Source: Blastomyces gilchristii SLH14081 (Eukaryota > Ascomycota > Eurotiomycetes > Onygenales > Ajellomycetaceae). From it: a stretch of DNA of 64,000 nt. Shown in pieces: positions 60,701 through 64,000 of the stretch. Numbering within the stretch: the stretch's first letter is position 1; the number at the start of each line of letters is the position of its first letter. A model generated the notes under the pieces. That model ran no database searches, was not told the DNA's origin, and saw only the letters and a list, made by a program, of their open reading frames with translations. The stretch covers positions 2,032,939 to 2,096,938 of the forward strand of contig NW_003101677.1 of NCBI RefSeq assembly GCF_000003855.2, written 5' to 3'. Made by a program: the position numbers and the translations under genes.

Positions 60701-61595
60701 GCCATGACTAACATTGTAAAGTTTAGATAGTTTGACTTAAATATGTTTTACAATGTCATTCTGACATTTAATAATACTGGTAATTGATTCCAGTGAAACT
60801 GAAAGATGAATGAGTTTATTCAAATATTCACTATCACTGATGATGAAGCAACTCTGTCTGTAGAGAAAGAGAAGGCACAGCAGTGAACTCATCATCAAAA
60901 GTTCTACTCTGCAATAATTGCAGTTAAGCTGACATATAATACAGTACAATGAATCAAAGTCTCTGAGATATCTCAAGTTAAGACTCTCATTAGAGCAGTA
61001 AAGATTAACTTCAAATCAGAGAGCACTGAAACATACATTAATCTTCAGTAACAGTATATGTCTCTCATGAGAGAGAAATGTGAAAGTGTGCAAGTTCTAG
61101 AAGCTGAGAACAGAAAGATTCACACTGAAAAGCTTCTACTTGATTCAAACTGTGTAATCTTGAAAATTAAGTGAACATTCTTCTTCATACATGCTCTTGA
61201 TTCAGAGCATGAAAGCTTCTGTGATTCTATATTTAGACATATGAACCTTGTTAATGAAAGAGATATAAATGAAACTATTATAAAAGCAGCACTCTCATTT
61301 AACTATATTGAAAACAAGACAATTGAGAAAGAGCATAGAAAGGGTTAACTAGACAGACAACTCACTGAGACACAGGCACTTTCAGCTCTCACTCTGATAC
61401 AAGAGCCAGGACAGACTGCATGAGTGTTGACTGACAGAATGCAGCTCCCAGGCTATACAAACAAGTCAATGCAGTGTTCTGTCTGGCTCAACAGGCAGAA
61501 AGACTGACATGTTTCAGACAGAGATGTCTCATCTCTTACAGACTCTGCTGAACCCAGTTACTCTCACACTTCTTCAAAAAAGACATCTCTGATAA
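60701..61595 (+). pseudogene. Ty1/copia gag remnant
   Basis: ATG at 60701 opens MTNIVKF and the reading continues with NWFQWNWKMNEF (about 60781-60816), EKEKAQQ and HHQKFYSAIIAVKLTYN (about 60891-60940). The helical core follows: INLQ, QYMSLMREKCESVQVLEAE (61050-61106), then FFIHALDSEHESF and NETIIKAAL (61165-61295). This is the order of the copia gag (UBN2-like) domain. Several stops are present. It ends where the gypsy D LTR begins at 61596. The pol part is not in the window. Confidence 0.7.
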
Positions 61596-62189
61596 TGTCA
61601 CGCTCCCGGCCGCGCCAAGGCCCCGTTGCGGTTCCACACGGCCCATCGCTTCCATGCGGATGATTCCATCCATCCCGCAGGCCGTCCGAACCGGTTTCCA
61701 ACCACTCTATGACATTATTTGAATATATCATAGGAAGATCCGATTGATGGATATGAGAACCCCGCTTCTATACAAGGTCAGCAGATTACTCTTCCTTGGC
61801 AATGAGGCGCTGCTGAGGTATCACTCTGACTATTCTCACTTGTGGAATGAAAGGAGAATATCCGCCCATTGTCTATATAGAATAGCTAGATGCTGGCTTC
61901 TCATCAAAGAAGCCAGTGATTCATTTTTTCTTCTACTGAAATATATATGAGAGTTACTATGTGCCTCATACAATCTTCTTAGTATACTAAGTATCATATC
62001 TGTGATATCCTCGCAATAACCCTGTAGCCTATGAGCTCACTATTCAAGCAAGATAGTCAAGCCCACTCATACAGCTTCTCAACAACCATCTCTACATGAT
62101 GCTGCTAACTAGTCATCACTTTGATTCTATTATATTACAATTTGAATCACTCAATCTGATTACACATTTGAATCAGTTGAGCTCTAACA
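61596..62189 (+). repeat. Gypsy D 5' LTR (about 594 bp)
   Basis: It starts TGTCACGCTCCCGG and ends GCTCTAACA just before the gag ATG. The first 110 bases (61600-61710) are very GC-rich with many CG pairs; the remainder is AT-rich. A TATATAG box lies near 61878. The end is inferred from TG...CA and the position of gag; only one LTR is in view, so the exact length is uncertain. Confidence 0.6.
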
Positions 62190-62196
62190 GATCAAT

Positions 62197-64000
62197 ATGA
62201 TCTCATACATCTGCACTGAGACTGACCTGACTCCATTCTCTGGAAGAAATACTACATTATTCCCTAGAGTGTGTACACCTCTATCTCAGCAGGAATCTGA
62301 GATTCCTGAACTCACTGCACATTTTGACATAGGCTCTTCAATCACTCTGTCACTGTTGCGGCCTCTACACATCTACATCTATTATGAAGATAGAGAGATT
62401 AAGGTCAGAGATTCTTTAAGATACAAGAGAAACATCTTGTCTGAATTTCACAGCTTTACTCATACTCTTGAACAGAAATTCTGCCTTAATCTGAGTCAGT
62501 ATAATACTCATAAGATATGAGTAATATACACTGTCAACCTTCTTGAAGACATCTCTGTGACTACTTGAGTCATCAAGAAGAGAGAGCTTGAGTGTACTAA
62601 TGCTGTCATGACTTGAGAAGAATTCAAGAACTTTCTACTGAATCAAATCAAAGATCATCACAACTGCAGCTTCACAGCAGTATAGTAGTTCAACTCATTA
62701 TATTAATAAGATAATGAGAATTCTTTCAATTTCAATACAAGATTTGAAGAATATTGAGAGGAATTGACTGATGATTTGAATCAATTAAAAACACAGCTTT
62801 ATCTTACAAAGCTGACTTACAAGGTGCAGATAATAATATTATAATATCAGAGTTTATTAATTAATTGCACTGAGCTTGTCAACCTGGCTTTCTGAATCTA
62901 TTTAAATAATTAATTCTCTGAGAAAAAGGTCAATAAGATCTCTTCTAAGCAATTAATAACAGAATCTAAACAGTGTCATGACAGCTTCAGTGCAGAGAAA
63001 GTAAAGAAGAATTTCAAGTATTCTGATTCTTCACTCACTGCAAAGAAATGTTAAAAAAGATTTGATAAAGATCTCTGTTTCAACTGTGAAGCTGATGATC
63101 ACTATATCAGTAATTATAAGAAACTGAAGAAGAGAAGAAACTGAGAAAACATCTTCTCAAAGTTAACTTCTCTTCTGACAAATGTATTCACAGAAGATAA
63201 AGAAGAGAAAGAAAAGAATTGATAATTCTTATATTTCTGAGTCTATATTATAATTACAATGCATATTCTGAATGAGAAGATATCAGTGAGATGCCTACTC
63301 AACTTCAGAGTGAATACTAACTTCATATTCTATTTCTTTTCTTTGATGAAGAATTGAAAGAAGATAGATTTATCAGACCATGTAAAATTTACTGATGAAA
63401 TGAAATATCACTGTTTTAACATAATCTAAGTGAAGTGTGTGATCACAGACTTAGAAGAAATCTTCAAGAAGAGCAGTCTGCTTCTTTATACAGTTAACAT
63501 CATAGATGAGAATGTCATTCTAGATCTTTTATAGTTGAGAGAAAACAATTCTCTCATTGACTGAGTCACTCAGGCATGACAGTATCATCTCACTGATAAA
63601 GAGGCAGTGATAGAGAAATCTGAAGAGTTTCATTAGAAGAATCTTGAGAAAAAGATTGAGTCAATATACTGTATAGCAGGTGATTGAGACTTGAGAACAG
63701 ATGAAGAAGTCATCACTCTCACTGCAAGATTAGCAGCAGTATTCATCATTGAAGATGAATATATATAACATCTCTTTACAGATTTTAAGAATGTCTTTTT
63801 GAAATGAGAAGCAGTGAAGTTTCCTGATATCAAGATACAATATAAGATTTATCTTGAAGACAGTGCAACAGCACTGTACAGGCCTCTTTACAACTTATCT
63901 GTAAAGAAATTGAATGTTCTGTATAAATATCTTGAAGAAGCATAATCAAAGAACTGAATATATTTATTAAAGAGTTCAGCAGAGACATCTATACTCTTTG
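62197..64000 (+). pseudogene. Gypsy D gag-pol, decayed, truncated by window
   Basis: Gag opens at ATG 62197 with TDLTPFSG and stays open for 107 codons to 62520, then TGA interrupts. The capsid part includes FNFNTRF and EELTDDLNQLK (about 62727-62790). The zinc knuckle near 63078-63120 reads CFNCEADDHYISNY, with the final Cys changed to Tyr. A protease region with NTNFIF where D-S/T-G is expected follows near 63318. RT begins near 63770 (DFKNVF, then ALYRPLYNLSVKKL near 63870-63910 and an S-x-A-x-x-S-I-L-F ending at the edge). The order fits a gypsy polyprotein. Confidence 0.8.

Larger units (their letters stand above)
61596..64000 (+). mobile_element. Ty3/gypsy family D element, runs off right edge
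   Basis: A 594-base LTR is followed closely by gag and the start of pol on the plus strand. It inserted into copia gag at 61595/61596. The last bases of the window are within the RT gene. Confidence 0.78.

Noticed and set aside
61744..61950. 68-codon open frame
   Set aside because: It lies within the gypsy D LTR and shows no domain.

Overview
The window looks like a gene-poor, AT-rich block of nuclear DNA from a filamentous fungus, most likely an ascomycete. I base this on Tad1-like LINEs with (AAT)n tails, chromodomain Ty3/gypsy elements, a Fot1/pogo transposase remnant, a dynamin-family gene copy with a 46-base intron, and C-to-T/G-to-A decay of almost every coding sequence. I see no intact cellular gene, rRNA, CRISPR array or functional tRNA gene.

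Layout. Bases 1-43966 are a deep nest of two partner families, a roughly 7.6 kb LINE and two chromodomain gypsy families (A and B), inserted into one another: LINE (1-2217), gypsy A 3' half (2218-5482), LINE (5488-9045), gypsy A integrase piece (9046-9964), complete LINE (9965-17577), gypsy A 5' half with a MITE (17578-20617), LINE piece (20623-21632), gypsy B 5' half (21638-23783), complete LINE (23784-31416), gypsy A middle (31417-33573), LINE 5' part (33574-36621), gypsy B 3' half (36622-39408), LINE 3' part (39409-42295), gypsy A 5' end (42296-43966). Target-site duplications and matching break points sit on pieces that are now far apart or inverted. They reassemble into a consistent ancestral nest if two inversions occurred, each between oppositely oriented LINE copies.

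Bases 43967-49788 hold an unexplained AT-rich stretch, a second MITE, a truncated gypsy A, a truncated Fot1/pogo transposase and a LINE 3' end. Bases 49789-56340 are a third gypsy family (C) carrying a third MITE. Bases 56341-57940 are unrecognised. Bases 57940-60562 are a decayed copy of a dynamin-family GTPase gene interrupted by a tRNA-derived SINE whose 3' tail resembles that of the LINE. Bases 60701-61595 are a Copia gag remnant cut by a fourth gypsy element (D), which runs off the right edge.

Mutation. Decay is RIP-like but unusual. CC, GG and CG dinucleotides are nearly gone from element bodies while CA and TG stay common, so tryptophan codons mostly became TGA. The SINE, two of three MITEs, the long gypsy A LTR and the LINE 5' ends keep many more CG and GG. 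All composition statements are by eye.
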